A stretch of 64,000 bases of DNA from contig OZ242170.1 in assembly GCA_965205545.1 (NCBI GenBank), forward strand, positions 1,674,001 through 1,738,000. Reading direction: 5' to 3'. The position numbers and the translations under genes are program-made. Positions 7,317-17,281 of the stretch are shown in pieces. This DNA is from Bin55 sp965205545. Its GTDB lineage: Bacteria; Pseudomonadota; Gammaproteobacteria; Pseudomonadales; Azotimanducaceae. The notes beneath the pieces were generated by a model. The model had not been told where the DNA came from. It ran no database searches and was given only the letters and a program-made list of their open reading frames with translations. The number at the start of each line of letters is the position of its first letter. Within the stretch, counting starts at the first letter, position 1.

Positions 7317-9431
7317 TTGACGAAGTACGTGCGCAGTCCCATCCAGTCTCTTGTTCAAGGAATCCTTGGACTTTCTTGGGTACTGGCTATGTGCTCGCTT
7401 ACTCTAGAGGTGTGCGCGGATGACCAAGCGGATCCTCACTCGGACGCGAATGAGGAGGAGATTGAAGAGGTCGTTGTACGGGCCGACCCCGCTAGCTTAA
7501 CCGCCCGTTCAAGTCAAGGAAGTGTGACTTCCGTCCGCGCTGCAGCTATCTCGCTAATACGAGCGACTCATCCCAATGAAATACTGTCTCGTGTTCCTGG
7601 TGTCTGGGTGGTGCGTGGTTCGGGCCAGGAGCATCTAACTGGCATTAGGTCCGGAGTGCTAGCTGGAGCTGGCGCTTGCGGAGCATTCCTATTGCTCGAG
7701 GACAACATTCCAGTTCGGCCAGTAGGGTTCTGCAACGTTAATGGCTTGTTCGAGTTGAACACTGAACAAGCGGATGCGATCGAAGTACTGCGTGGTCCTG
7801 CAAGCTCAATTTTTGGAGGCAATGCGCTACATGGAGTCATCAATGTGCGCAGCTTCGTTGACACCAACACACCTAGTAGGTTGAGCGTTGATGCGGGTCC
7901 ATACGACTTCCTGCAATTCCGCGTCGACTCTCGCAATAGAGATTCACGCTACAAAATGCACTCCACCAAGACCAATGGCTACCGCGAGTCCACTGGATAC
8001 GCACAACACAAGGCAAATGTTCAGACAGCTGTTTCTTGGGGCAACTGGAAGTCCGCGCACACACTCTCAGCAACTTTGCTTGACCAGGAGACTGGAGGCT
8101 ACGTAAACGGCTTCAAATCTTACGAAAACTCTCAGCTAAGAAGATCGAATCCAAACCCCGAAGCATTTCGCGATGCAAAATCGGTGCGGGCGGCCAGTCA
8201 CTGGATGGGCAAATACGCGGAAGGAAGTCTGTATATAAGCCCCTATGCTCGACGATCCACCATGAAATTTCTGCAGCACTTTCTGCCGGGTCAGCCTACC
8301 GAAAAGAACTCCCAGTCCAGTGTAGGTGTTGTTTCACAGTGGACGAAAACCCATTCCCGACATTCCTTCACTTTGGGAACTCAAATAGAGTGGATGAATG
8401 CCCGTCTTCTTGAACAACAGATAAACGCCACAATTGGCTCACCTTTCCTGGTAGCTACCCGACCACAGGGAATTCACTACAACTTTGATGTCGCTTCAGC
8501 CACGTTCGCTGTGTTTGGGAATTCCATCGTTTCGCTCGGAAACGATGAACTCAACTGCAGCCTACGATTAGAGCAGGTCAGGTACAACTACGACAATCTG
8601 CACCTCGACGGCAATACTCGGGACGATGGAACGCCTTGTGGATTTGGCGGATGTCTGTATACGCGGCCGGCAGACCGCAGCGACAGCTTCTATAACGGTG
8701 CAGTCCGGCTGGGCTACCGTCGATTTCTAGACGACCAAACCCGTATATGGGGACTGGCAGGGTGGGGATACCGTCCACCACAGACAACCGAACTCTATCG
8801 ATTGCAGAGCGGACAATCTGTGGCAGACTTGACGAGCGAAAGGCTTCGATCGATGGAAGCAGGAGTGGAGGCCGTTCGCGACAACTTTGAAATCAGCATC
8901 GCTGCATATCGGGAGTCGAACAAAGACCTGATCTTTAGAGACGCCGAGGGTATGAATGTAAGCGACGGTGAAATCCTCGCTCAAGGTGTCGAGATTGAGT
9001 TCAACTGGAAAGCCACCACAATGCATAGTGTTGCACTGTCGGGCTCTATAGCAAATCACGAATACAGATTCACCCGTACTGTTGCTAGAGGCGAACAGAT
9101 CAATAAGGGAGCGGAAGTGGACTCGGCGCCTTCACTTCAAACCAGTGTCCGATGGATATTCCAGCCAATTCCCACGACTATGCTTGAGGTGGAATTTGTC
9201 CAAATTGGCCCGCACTATCTCAACGCGGCGAACACAGCAAAATACGGTGGACACACTCTAGCGCACATCCGAGCCAACTGGATTTTCGATGCGAATTGGC
9301 GCGGTTCGCTAAGGATTACGAATGCCTTGGACGCCAAGTACGCCGATCGCGCCGACTATGCGTTTGGCAACTACCGCTACTTTCCGGGTACTCCGCGGCA
9401 ATTGTTTGCGGGAATCGAGTACGAGTGGTAG
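7317..9431 (+). CDS. TonB-dependent outer-membrane receptor
   Basis: A 22-strand-barrel-type receptor of 704 residues that would import a scarce ligand across the outer membrane using TonB energy. A signal peptide (about 1-34) is followed by EEEIEEVVVRAD (TonB-box-like, 46-57). The plug domain has VPGVWVVRGSGQEHLTGIRS, LLLEDNIPVRPVGF and ADAIEVLRGPASSIFGGNAL. The barrel ends in aromatic FAGIEYEW, with a terminal aromatic residue as expected for outer-membrane insertion. The only in-frame start compatible with the signal peptide is TTG 7317. A perfect AAGGAGG lies at 7282-7288, about 28 bases upstream, too far for this codon. The ligand is unknown; I see no siderophore or cobalamin genes and no riboswitch. 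Confidence 0.9.
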   Translation: MTKYVRSPIQSLVQGILGLSWVLAMCSLTLEVCADDQADPHSDANEEEIEEVVVRADPASLTARSSQGSVTSVRAAAISLIRATHPNEILSRVPGVWVVRGSGQEHLTGIRSGVLAGAGACGAFLLLEDNIPVRPVGFCNVNGLFELNTEQADAIEVLRGPASSIFGGNALHGVINVRSFVDTNTPSRLSVDAGPYDFLQFRVDSRNRDSRYKMHSTKTNGYRESTGYAQHKANVQTAVSWGNWKSAHTLSATLLDQETGGYVNGFKSYENSQLRRSNPNPEAFRDAKSVRAASHWMGKYAEGSLYISPYARRSTMKFLQHFLPGQPTEKNSQSSVGVVSQWTKTHSRHSFTLGTQIEWMNARLLEQQINATIGSPFLVATRPQGIHYNFDVASATFAVFGNSIVSLGNDELNCSLRLEQVRYNYDNLHLDGNTRDDGTPCGFGGCLYTRPADRSDSFYNGAVRLGYRRFLDDQTRIWGLAGWGYRPPQTTELYRLQSGQSVADLTSERLRSMEAGVEAVRDNFEISIAAYRESNKDLIFRDAEGMNVSDGEILAQGVEIEFNWKATTMHSVALSGSIANHEYRFTRTVARGEQINKGAEVDSAPSLQTSVRWIFQPIPTTMLEVEFVQIGPHYLNAANTAKYGGHTLAHIRANWIFDANWRGSLRITNALDAKYADRADYAFGNYRYFPGTPRQLFAGIEYEW

Positions 9432-9547
9432 ACCTTGAATCTACCCACGGCCCACAGAACTGAATCTAACAGAAGTAGGGAACTATTCGCTCAGTAAATT
9501 GCTAATGCCGAGATGCTGTTGGACGCAAGACGACGCCGCACAGCTCA

Positions 9548-9868
9548 CTAATTTCCAGGAGCTCTATAGGAAACGTTCTTGCGTACCGCTTCGTCGATAG
9601 TCTCCGGAGAAACCAGCACCTTCATGGTTACATCCAGCGCGCCTGCGGCGCCAATGAACATCGAAAGCGCAACCGCTGAAGCCTCGTCGGGAAGGTCTAC
9701 AACCATCAGCAAATCGACATCCCCAAATGCGTAATACATGGCGTCCAGCGAGCCACCCAGACCTTCAACCGTCTGCGTCAGTGCCGCTCTTCTGCCGCTG
9801 CCTCCTTCCTTGAGCAAGCCCTTTACTCCCGCTTGTGTATAGCTTGCCTGAAATAGGTACTTTGACAT
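9548..9868 (-). CDS. GYD-domain protein
   Basis: Small (106-residue) protein of the GYD family, a ferredoxin-like alpha/beta fold of unknown function named after its Gly-Tyr-Asp-type motif. Matching features are YLFQASYTQAGVKGLLKEGGSGRR at the start, VEGLGGSLDAMYYAFGDVDLLMVVDLPDE in the centre (with FGDVD in place of GYD), then AVALSMFIGAAGALDVTMKVLVSPETID. No signal peptide or membrane segment is present, so it is probably cytosolic. The start is ATG at 9866-9868. It is monocistronic, converging with the TonB receptor and divergent from the large membrane protein at 10208. No role can be assigned. Confidence 0.85.
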   Translation of the reverse strand: MSKYLFQASYTQAGVKGLLKEGGSGRRAALTQTVEGLGGSLDAMYYAFGDVDLLMVVDLPDEASAVALSMFIGAAGALDVTMKVLVSPETIDEAVRKNVSYRAPGN

Positions 9869-10207
9869 GTCAATTCCAACCAGAAGTTTGCAAGAGTATA
9901 AGACACGACAGTTGATTTGAGGTAAATCGTCTGAGGCTCAAAACAAATATCGGATGCAGGGTCCCTCGAGTGGGTACACTAGCGGACTTGCAAAAGAGCC
10001 AATTTCATTGTTTGCACAAGAGTATGCGAAGGCGATGCAATCGAATTCGCATGGACCCTCGACAGAGTGCGCAATGGTTCTATGTGCACTAATACGCAGA
10101 AGGAACAAAGCTCGCTTACTAGCTACAAAGATCATCCGTTCATTGAATTGGCACGAGAATTGCAAGTCGTTGAATAGACTGGGATATTCGCACGGGAGGC
10201 ATGGCAA
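9869..10207. other. 339-base intergenic region with sigma-54 promoter
   Basis: This gap separates the GYD gene from the first giant membrane protein. I see no gene or RNA in it. It contains the sigma-54 promoter at 10149-10164 and a ribosome-binding site GGGAGG at 10194-10199. Upstream, where an enhancer-binding activator would bind, there is an imperfect dyad ATGCAATCGAATTCGCAT (about 10035-10052) and two related stretches, GGGTCCCTCGAGTGGG near 9959-9974 and GGACCCTCGACAGAG near 10055-10069. Whether these are activator sites is untested. Confidence 0.5.
10149..10164 (+). promoter_or_regulatory. sigma-54 (RpoN) promoter ahead of paralogue 1
   Basis: TGGCACG at 10149-10155, four bases (AGAA), TTGCA at 10160-10164. 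This matches the sigma-54 consensus TGGCACG-N4-TTGCW at every defined position, with the -24 GG and -12 GC exactly ten bases apart between the doublets. The expected transcript start, about 10176, leaves a short leader containing GGGAGG before the ATG at 10208. Sigma-54 promoters need an enhancer-binding activator; none is encoded in the window. Confidence 0.8.
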
Positions 10208-13200
10208 ATGAAATTGCAGCCAACAACTGTTCTCCGTGTTGCCGCAGCCGAAATGCGGACTTCGCGGCGATTGGTCCGGTTCTGGACAATAGTTGCCGTG
10301 CTCTCGATTATTTCACTCGCGGGCTACGCGCTCTCGTGCTTGATCTTGAGTTTCACTGCCCCCTACTCACCATCTCTGGGAGCGGCAACACCGCTGTATT
10401 TGCTGGGAGGAATCGATCCCACCTTCTTCCTAGCGTTCCAAATGGCCGCTCTTCTCCTGCTCTTCGACGCCGGGCACCAACATACTAGAAACCGCATCGA
10501 CGAAGTGCTCGACTCCATGCCCGTAACAAACCTGGAGTACCTCGCAGGCAGGGTATTGGGCATCTCCTTCCTGCTGTGGATGGTTGCAGCCGTGAACGTT
10601 CTGCTGATGCAAATATTCGGCGTCGTGGCCAACGCATTTAACTTCAGCTACGCCGAGCCAATTCAATTGCATTCGATCATTAATCTCTTGCTCGTTGATG
10701 CACCGGCCACCTTGCTGATCTGGGGTTCGTTCGTTGTTTTTCTCAGCGTCGTGCTGCGCATTCGCGTTCTCACCGTGGCCGTGGCATTGGCGGCCATGTT
10801 CGCCTGGTTCTTCCTGGTTCTCAATGTTCCGTACTCATTGCTGTCCATCGTATCGGCGTCGTCCAACGACAGCCTCTTTGTTTCCGATCTGATTCCGGAA
10901 ATCGCGTCATGGCAAACGATCCTGGTGCGCATAGCCACTTTGCTCGGCGCTGTTGCGCTCGCCGTTGCCGCCGCAACTGCCATGCGACGACGCGATGGCG
11001 CATCGACTCTGGCGAGCGCGTCGACCATCCTGGTTGCCGTTGGCTTGTGCGGAGGAGCGTATGCGCTGAGCGCAACTAGCGTGCTTCAGGAGTTCGGCGA
11101 TCCCGCCAAGTGGCACCAAGCCCACAAAGCGAACGCCTGGTCCGGCTCCGTCGACGTTCTGGAGATTTCGGGCACCGTTCAAATCGACCCGGGGAAGCGG
11201 CTTGACATCGACCTCAATCTCACCCTGCACGTTGAAGCCGACCTCTCGGAGCAACTGGTTTTCACGTTCAATCCAGGCATGACAATAGACAGCATCGAAT
11301 TCGATGGCAGCCCAAAGAGTTTCACCTTCCAGAACGGATTGCTGCAACTTGAGGTTCAAGATGCCCCGACTCTTGACTCACGGCACGTGATGCGTGTTGT
11401 GGCGCACGGGAAACCTAACCCTCGATTCGCCTATTTCGACAGCGCCTTGAACTATATGACCGACCCCGACGTGCCCATTCGATCGGTTCGCATCCTCGGC
11501 AAAGATGGCTCTGTGTTTCGTTCCAACTTTGTCGCATTGATGCCAAACGTCTACTGGTATCCCGTGCCGGGGCTTGTGCGTGGAGACTTTGGTGCAGCGG
11601 AACAAGGAACGGATTACTTCAACGTGAGCTTGTCGGTTGAACTTTCCAAGAAGAGTCTCCGGTTAGTCGCCACTGGCACAACGGTCCAAGACGTGAACGG
11701 TGGATCTAATTATCGAGTGACCTCAGAAATGCCAATTTCAGAAATTGGCCTGTTTGCGGCGGATTACGAAAGTACTTCGCTTGATGTTGAAGGTGTGACA
11801 TTCTTCATGCATTTGCACAAACGGCATGCCAAGAACATGGACCTTACGGCCGGATTCGAAGAAGCATTCGCATCCGAAGCCGCAAACCGGCTGCAGCAGC
11901 TTAAAGAACATGGTTTGTCTGTTCCTCAAAAAGGGATTAGCTTTGTTGAAGTTCCAAATCGGTTGCGTACGGTTGGAGGGGGATGGCGAATGGACAACAT
12001 GAGCTCCCTGCCTGGTATTTCGCTGATGAAGGCACAAGCATTCCCCAGGACCAATTTCGATCTCGCAATCCGATTTGCTAAGCGTCAAGAAGAACCCGAG
12101 CAAGTTCCCGAAATGCTAGCGAATCTCTTGTTTCGATACTTCGAAATGGGAGTCGGAGTAGACAATTTGTGGACTACGGCACCTGAGCATCTATGGTCAC
12201 ATGTCACATCAGCCACGGGCGACCATGCTGAAGCGCTAGATCAAGTCGTACTTGCATTGATTTCCTTTCTGACAAGTACTCCTCAGCAGTTCTTTTCGAT
12301 TTATTCAACGTTTCACGTAGCCAATACAACCGCCGTAAGCCCCTATACCTTGAATTATGGTGCAGACCCAGAGGGATGGGCACCTTATCAGTTTGAGGTG
12401 CGCGAATCGGAGGTGAGCTACGGTGAGCGTCAGTCAGTTTGGACATACATGGAGAGCAATGGACTGACCGAACTTCCAACCCCGAACGGCAATCAAAGAG
12501 ACATTGAATTATTGTTGACAAAAACCAACTCAATAGCGGACGGGCTGCTTCACGCCAACGGCATCGAAAAGATTCTGGGGTGGTTGACAGCTCTTCGTCT
12601 ACAGTTTGCCGGTCAGAATTACACCCTCGACGATCTGATTCAGTTCGCAAAAGAGCACGAGATCGTGTACGACCCCTTCTTAACGGAATGGTTGGAAGAA
12701 ACTCCCTTGCCGGCATACGCTTTTAAGCTAGTTTCGATGGAGCGAATCGCAGACGACGAGCACGGCGGTCCTCGCTACCAAACCTCTTTAGTTGTAAGAA
12801 ATGTTGGACCAATTTCAGGGTTCATTAGGGTTGAATACCCTCATGACCAAAATGTTGATCGACGGTTTCCCATCCTGTTGTCAACCGAAGGGATTCGAAT
12901 TGAAGGAAACTCCGCAAGACAGATAAACATAGTCAACTCATACGTCTTGAACCGGGTAAGTGTGGTACCTCATCTCTCGCTCAATCGCCAGCCAATGACA
13001 CTTTGGCCGAATGCCGAGTCCATTTCCGAAAGCCCCGACGAAGAGCCCGCTCCATTTGAAGAGAGCAGCATTTGGATTCCGAGCTCCAACGGGATCGTGG
13101 TAGACGACCTCGATTCTGGTTTTTCTGCAAACCAAACTGTTCCCAAGATCACGCAATCGGCAAATCTAGGTCCATTCGATTGGTTTCGAGAGCACAGATT

Positions 13201-13669
13201 GGAAATAGAACTGGAAGGCGGACTGCCAAGTTGGGGTCAAGAGTATGGTTCAGGTTATTGGGGTACTACTAGGCAATTGTGGAACAGATTTGCAATTGAC
13301 AGTGCATATGGCAAGTACCGAAGAACTTCAACAAGCCTATGGAACACACATTCAACGACATTCCCTACGGTTAGTTTTGAAGCCAAGACACCAGAAGCGT
13401 CTTTGTGGAGACTTGAATACCACGTTCCGATGACTCGTTTCATTATGGGCAGACGCAACACGATGAAATACCAGTTTGTTGTGTCCAACGAGAGCACTAC
13501 CTACGATGTCGAATTCGAAAGCAATCCGGAAACCCCTGGCTGGCATGAGCTCGGACAATTCCAATTGACGGCGGGTCCGGTCGGCGTGGAACTCGTGCGA
13601 GCGGTTGGTTTTGGACCTGTCTTCGCAGACGCAATCCGTTGGATCAAAGCTGGTGACACACCGCGTTAG
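10208..13669 (+). CDS. giant membrane protein, paralogue 1: ABC-2-like permease, degenerate M1-like region and golvesin-like domain
   Basis: 1153 residues. Residues about 20-290 hold some seven hydrophobic segments in an ABC-2-type permease layout, including RNRIDEVLDSMPVTNLEYL (the short cytosolic helix typical of such permeases). Residues about 310-900 look extracytoplasmic and resemble the M1 aminopeptidase part of known permease/M1 fusions: a beta-rich start (ISGTVQIDP, DIDLNLTLHVEA), FVEVPNRLRTVGGGWRMD near 578, and FLTEWLEETPLPAYAF near 830. No HExxH zinc motif is present, so peptidase activity is unlikely. Residues about 960-1150 match a golvesin/xanthan-lyase-type beta-sandwich: GIVVDDLDSGF, YGKYRRT, WRLEYHVP, GWHELGQFQL, VFADAIRW. 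It is driven by the sigma-54 promoter at 10149. No ATP-binding subunit is adjacent. Function unknown. Confidence 0.75.
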   Translation: MKLQPTTVLRVAAAEMRTSRRLVRFWTIVAVLSIISLAGYALSCLILSFTAPYSPSLGAATPLYLLGGIDPTFFLAFQMAALLLLFDAGHQHTRNRIDEVLDSMPVTNLEYLAGRVLGISFLLWMVAAVNVLLMQIFGVVANAFNFSYAEPIQLHSIINLLLVDAPATLLIWGSFVVFLSVVLRIRVLTVAVALAAMFAWFFLVLNVPYSLLSIVSASSNDSLFVSDLIPEIASWQTILVRIATLLGAVALAVAAATAMRRRDGASTLASASTILVAVGLCGGAYALSATSVLQEFGDPAKWHQAHKANAWSGSVDVLEISGTVQIDPGKRLDIDLNLTLHVEADLSEQLVFTFNPGMTIDSIEFDGSPKSFTFQNGLLQLEVQDAPTLDSRHVMRVVAHGKPNPRFAYFDSALNYMTDPDVPIRSVRILGKDGSVFRSNFVALMPNVYWYPVPGLVRGDFGAAEQGTDYFNVSLSVELSKKSLRLVATGTTVQDVNGGSNYRVTSEMPISEIGLFAADYESTSLDVEGVTFFMHLHKRHAKNMDLTAGFEEAFASEAANRLQQLKEHGLSVPQKGISFVEVPNRLRTVGGGWRMDNMSSLPGISLMKAQAFPRTNFDLAIRFAKRQEEPEQVPEMLANLLFRYFEMGVGVDNLWTTAPEHLWSHVTSATGDHAEALDQVVLALISFLTSTPQQFFSIYSTFHVANTTAVSPYTLNYGADPEGWAPYQFEVRESEVSYGERQSVWTYMESNGLTELPTPNGNQRDIELLLTKTNSIADGLLHANGIEKILGWLTALRLQFAGQNYTLDDLIQFAKEHEIVYDPFLTEWLEETPLPAYAFKLVSMERIADDEHGGPRYQTSLVVRNVGPISGFIRVEYPHDQNVDRRFPILLSTEGIRIEGNSARQINIVNSYVLNRVSVVPHLSLNRQPMTLWPNAESISESPDEEPAPFEESSIWIPSSNGIVVDDLDSGFSANQTVPKITQSANLGPFDWFREHRLEIELEGGLPSWGQEYGSGYWGTTRQLWNRFAIDSAYGKYRRTSTSLWNTHSTTFPTVSFEAKTPEASLWRLEYHVPMTRFIMGRRNTMKYQFVVSNESTTYDVEFESNPETPGWHELGQFQLTAGPVGVELVRAVGFGPVFADAIRWIKAGDTPR

Positions 13670-13780
13670 TTGGCAGCGACGGCACCATTCCGCGCAAGGC
13701 TACGGCAAGAGATCCAACCAAGGATTGCTTAAGATTGCCAATCCGAATTCTTGAGTTCGGAAATTGGACTTGACAGATAC

Positions 13781-16700
13781 GTGAAACTTAGTGAAGGCAC
13801 GTCGTCGAGCACCACGGGAAGCAGAATCCTTGCTGCAACTCGGGCCGAATTTGAAAACACCAAGCGGCTCACACGATTCAAGATTCTGCGAATCGTACTT
13901 CCGCTGGCTACGCTTGTCGCGTACTCCATGTCGTGCTTTATCCATGTGTTTGTCGCGCCGTATTCCCCAACCTTTGGTGCTGCGACTCCAAAGTACCTTC
14001 TGGAGAACATCGATCCCACATTCTTCCTGATCTTCCAGCTGGCTGCACTAGTCCTCGTTTTTGATGCACCGCACCGCCATCGGCGCAATCAAATCGCCGA
14101 GGTCTTGGATACGAAACCTGTGTCGAATTTCGAGCTGCTTATGGGTCGAGTGATTGCAACAGCGGCATTGATGTGGCTACTTGTGGTAGTCGTCGTTCTC
14201 ATTCCATGCTTGATTGGACTAATTGCCGCCGTGGGCGGGTTTGATTTTGCCGAACCCCTAGCAATTGCTTCGGTTTTGAACCTTCTGTTTCTTGATGCAC
14301 CCATTACGCTTCTGTATTGGTGTGCGTTTGCCGTATTCCTGACCTGCACTCTGCGATTTCGCGTTGCTGTCTTTGCCGTGGCTACAACTTTCATGGTCCT
14401 TTGGTTCTTCTTAACCATTGAATCGCCCTATTCCGTCTTGTCATTGGTGTCGCCGTCCTCAAACGACACTCTATTCATTTCCGATTTGACACCTGAACTG
14501 GTTTCAACGCCTGTCTTTCTGGTCCGATTGGCCACGCTCTTGCTTGCACTTGCCTTTGTCCTGTTGGCAGCCAGCTGGGTCGAGCGGAACGACGGTACAT
14601 CTCGGCCGAATGTTTGGGTTGTCGCACCACTTGTTCTTGTCGCATGCGCAGGAATGTACGGCTTGGCCAGTGCGATGGTCTTTGGCGCATTAGCGGACGA
14701 AAAGCGGTGGCGTGAATTTCATGCAACTGCAGAAGAAGGACGAGAGGTAGATCTCAAGCGAATCTCAGGCACTATGCAGCTGAATGCTAGATCCCATTTG
14801 GAACTCGATCTCAAATTGGAATTTGCTACCGATTTGCAAGACTCTGAACCCTTTGTTTTTGCCTTCAATCCGGCAATGAACATCCAATCGTTGGAATTGA
14901 ACGAGTCCAATGTCAGTTACACGTTTCAAGATGGTCTCATTCAACTGCACAACCCCAATCTGCGTGAATCGAATTCTGACCAAACATTGCGAATCGTCGC
15001 ACGGGGTCGACCCAACCCCCGTTTTGCCTACTTCGACAGCGCAGTCAATTACCTGACTGATGCCGATGTCCCGATTCAGCTAACTTCTCTATTCGGCAGG
15101 GAAAACTCCCTATTCAACCCTCGGTATATTGCATTGATGCCTGCCATTTGCTGGTACCCAATTCCCGGTCCGATCAATGGGCAGTTCATGCGTCAACAGC
15201 GTGGGTCGGACTACTTCGATGTCGATTTGAATGTCAAGTTATCGCCATCAAATCTCTCGCTTGTCGGTACCGGAATTACGAGTAGCCAAGGTGAAGAAGC
15301 ATCGACCTTCAAAGTTGTGTCTCACGCACCAATGAGCGAAATTGGCTTGTTCGCTTCGTCATTTCTTCGCCTGTCGACCGAAATCGATGGAATGACTATT
15401 GCCATGTACTTCCACAGGAGCCACAGCAAGCACCTAGCCTGGATCGGAGACCTTGAACAATCCTTCCGAACGGAAGTACAAACGTGGCTACGACGCTACG
15501 TCGACCTCGGACTAACACTGCCGCAACAATCGTTGTCGTTTGTCGAAGTTCCAAGAAAACTACGCACAGTCGGAGGAGGCTGGCGAATGGACTCGGTCGC
15601 CGCGCTTCCGGGTGTCGTTCTTGTCAAAGAACACGGCTTCCCCACAGCTCCGTTGCCCATGGGTCTAGATCGACTTGAGGAGAGAATCGCCGACCGGGAG
15701 CAACGCCAGGCAAGCCAGACTGCCCTTGTAGTGCAATACATGGCGCGCGGATTGGAAACGGACAATCTGTGGGTCAGTCTGCCTAACACCTTTTGGTCGG
15801 AAGTAACTTCTGCCACAGGAGAATACGCGCAAGCTCTTGACCAAATCGCTCGCTCCCTTATCGGGTCAATAGCACCCAATCCTCGTCAATTCTTCTCGAT
15901 CTACTCAAGTTCATACGTTGCACACATGACTGGTGTAAACCCCTTTATATCCGGCGAATTCTTAGGGACCGTTCTTTACGACCGACCAGTGCCATCGCCC
16001 GTTCAATCGTTTGCTGACGACTATGGCCGGCGCGCGTCGGTGTGGAATTATGTCGAGACTCTCGCATATTCGGATTTGCCTACGAACAACAATCAACGCG
16101 ACCTCGAATCAATGCTGTTCAAAAGCAACGAAATTGCTAGAGGATTGCTCTCGGTAAACGGCGAGGAGAAGGTATTCAAATGGCTTTCCAACTTGCGAAG
16201 GAGATTCGCCGGATCCAACTACACACATCGAGACATGCTGGCGCTAGCCGAAGAGCATGAATTGATTGTTGATCCATTTCTTACCGACTGGATAAGAAAC
16301 GCCTCGCTTCCTGGCTATATTGTTTCTCGAATGAGTGTTGATCGAATTGCCGACGATGCTAGAGGCAACCCCCAATACAAGACGAGTGTGACAGTTAGAA
16401 ACATGGAGCCAGTTGGTGGATTTGTGCGACTGCAATACCCAACTGAAGAGACGTGGAGCTGGATGTTTCCCTACTACACGCAATCAAAAGGGGTTTACGT
16501 TAGTGCAAAGACTTCTACGCGCATAAACCTTATCACTCCCTATGAAGTTCGCACTGCTCGACTGCTTCCGGGTCTTTCCCTGAATCGAGGTGCGATTAGC
16601 CTACGAAAATCCTCCTCGACTATCGGTGAACTACTCGAGGGCCAGCCTCCCCCGTTTGCGCAGGCAAGCGAATGGATACCAACCTCCGACAGCGGAATCA

Positions 16701-17260
16701 TCGTCGACGATCTCGATGCGGGATTTACAGTTACTCAACCGGCTCCCAATTTGGCGCGTCCGACGTCTCTAGGTCCCATGGGGTGGTTTGCGCCTCCACG
16801 TCTCCAGTTGGAGCTGGACAGTGGTTTGCCCTACTTGGGGACCTATTACGCACGCATTTCCGAATTCCGTGTTGCTCGCGGTACTTGGGGACGCATTGTC
16901 GAAAGCTCTGCGTACGGCAAGTATCGAAAAACAGTAGCGCAGGCTTGGATCAAAGACAAGATCCACACTGCGCAGTTCACGACGGAGTTGCCTGAATCCA
17001 CCTTGTGGAGACTCTCGTTTCATGTTCCTCGGAGTTGGCGACCGGGTCCGAATGTGGATTTGCAGTGGCAGTTCAAGATTTCCAACGAGAGCGAGAATTG
17101 GTATCGCGAATTTGACCTAGGTTCCAAAGTGCCAGGGTGGAATTCAATCGGAGACTTCGACCTGCCCAAAGGCGCCATTAGTGTGGAACTGGCTGGCACT
17201 TCCAAACCTGGGCATGTCTACGCCGACGCAATTCGCTGGGCTAGAGCAATCGATCCTTAG
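13781..17260 (+). CDS. giant membrane protein, paralogue 2: same three-part architecture
   Basis: About 1159 residues from the GTG at 13781, chosen because it aligns VKLSEGT with the MKLQPTT start of paralogue 1; the frame is also open to a TTG at 13751. Neither has a strong ribosome-binding site. Membrane segments span roughly residues 25-295, with HRRNQIAEVLDTKPVSNFELL between them. FVEVPRKLRTVGGGWRMD lies near 586 and FLTDWIRNASLPGYIV near 845. The golvesin-like end starts at GIIVDDLDAGF near 971 and closes with GWNSIGDFDL and VYADAIRW. HExxH is again absent. The N-terminus (ILAATRAEFENTKRLTRFK) is the most divergent of the three. No sigma-54 promoter is visible in the 111 bases before it, so it may be transcribed from paralogue 1's promoter. 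Confidence 0.75.
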   Translation: MKLSEGTSSSTTGSRILAATRAEFENTKRLTRFKILRIVLPLATLVAYSMSCFIHVFVAPYSPTFGAATPKYLLENIDPTFFLIFQLAALVLVFDAPHRHRRNQIAEVLDTKPVSNFELLMGRVIATAALMWLLVVVVVLIPCLIGLIAAVGGFDFAEPLAIASVLNLLFLDAPITLLYWCAFAVFLTCTLRFRVAVFAVATTFMVLWFFLTIESPYSVLSLVSPSSNDTLFISDLTPELVSTPVFLVRLATLLLALAFVLLAASWVERNDGTSRPNVWVVAPLVLVACAGMYGLASAMVFGALADEKRWREFHATAEEGREVDLKRISGTMQLNARSHLELDLKLEFATDLQDSEPFVFAFNPAMNIQSLELNESNVSYTFQDGLIQLHNPNLRESNSDQTLRIVARGRPNPRFAYFDSAVNYLTDADVPIQLTSLFGRENSLFNPRYIALMPAICWYPIPGPINGQFMRQQRGSDYFDVDLNVKLSPSNLSLVGTGITSSQGEEASTFKVVSHAPMSEIGLFASSFLRLSTEIDGMTIAMYFHRSHSKHLAWIGDLEQSFRTEVQTWLRRYVDLGLTLPQQSLSFVEVPRKLRTVGGGWRMDSVAALPGVVLVKEHGFPTAPLPMGLDRLEERIADREQRQASQTALVVQYMARGLETDNLWVSLPNTFWSEVTSATGEYAQALDQIARSLIGSIAPNPRQFFSIYSSSYVAHMTGVNPFISGEFLGTVLYDRPVPSPVQSFADDYGRRASVWNYVETLAYSDLPTNNNQRDLESMLFKSNEIARGLLSVNGEEKVFKWLSNLRRRFAGSNYTHRDMLALAEEHELIVDPFLTDWIRNASLPGYIVSRMSVDRIADDARGNPQYKTSVTVRNMEPVGGFVRLQYPTEETWSWMFPYYTQSKGVYVSAKTSTRINLITPYEVRTARLLPGLSLNRGAISLRKSSSTIGELLEGQPPPFAQASEWIPTSDSGIIVDDLDAGFTVTQPAPNLARPTSLGPMGWFAPPRLQLELDSGLPYLGTYYARISEFRVARGTWGRIVESSAYGKYRKTVAQAWIKDKIHTAQFTTELPESTLWRLSFHVPRSWRPGPNVDLQWQFKISNESENWYREFDLGSKVPGWNSIGDFDLPKGAISVELAGTSKPGHVYADAIRWARAIDP

Positions 17261-17281
17261 CAGTCCCTTACGCAATACCAG

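Noticed and set aside
13670..13780. Degenerate sigma-54 site (CGGCACC-ATTC-CGCGC) ahead of paralogue 2
   Set aside because: The -12 element TTGC is missing; too many mismatches to call.
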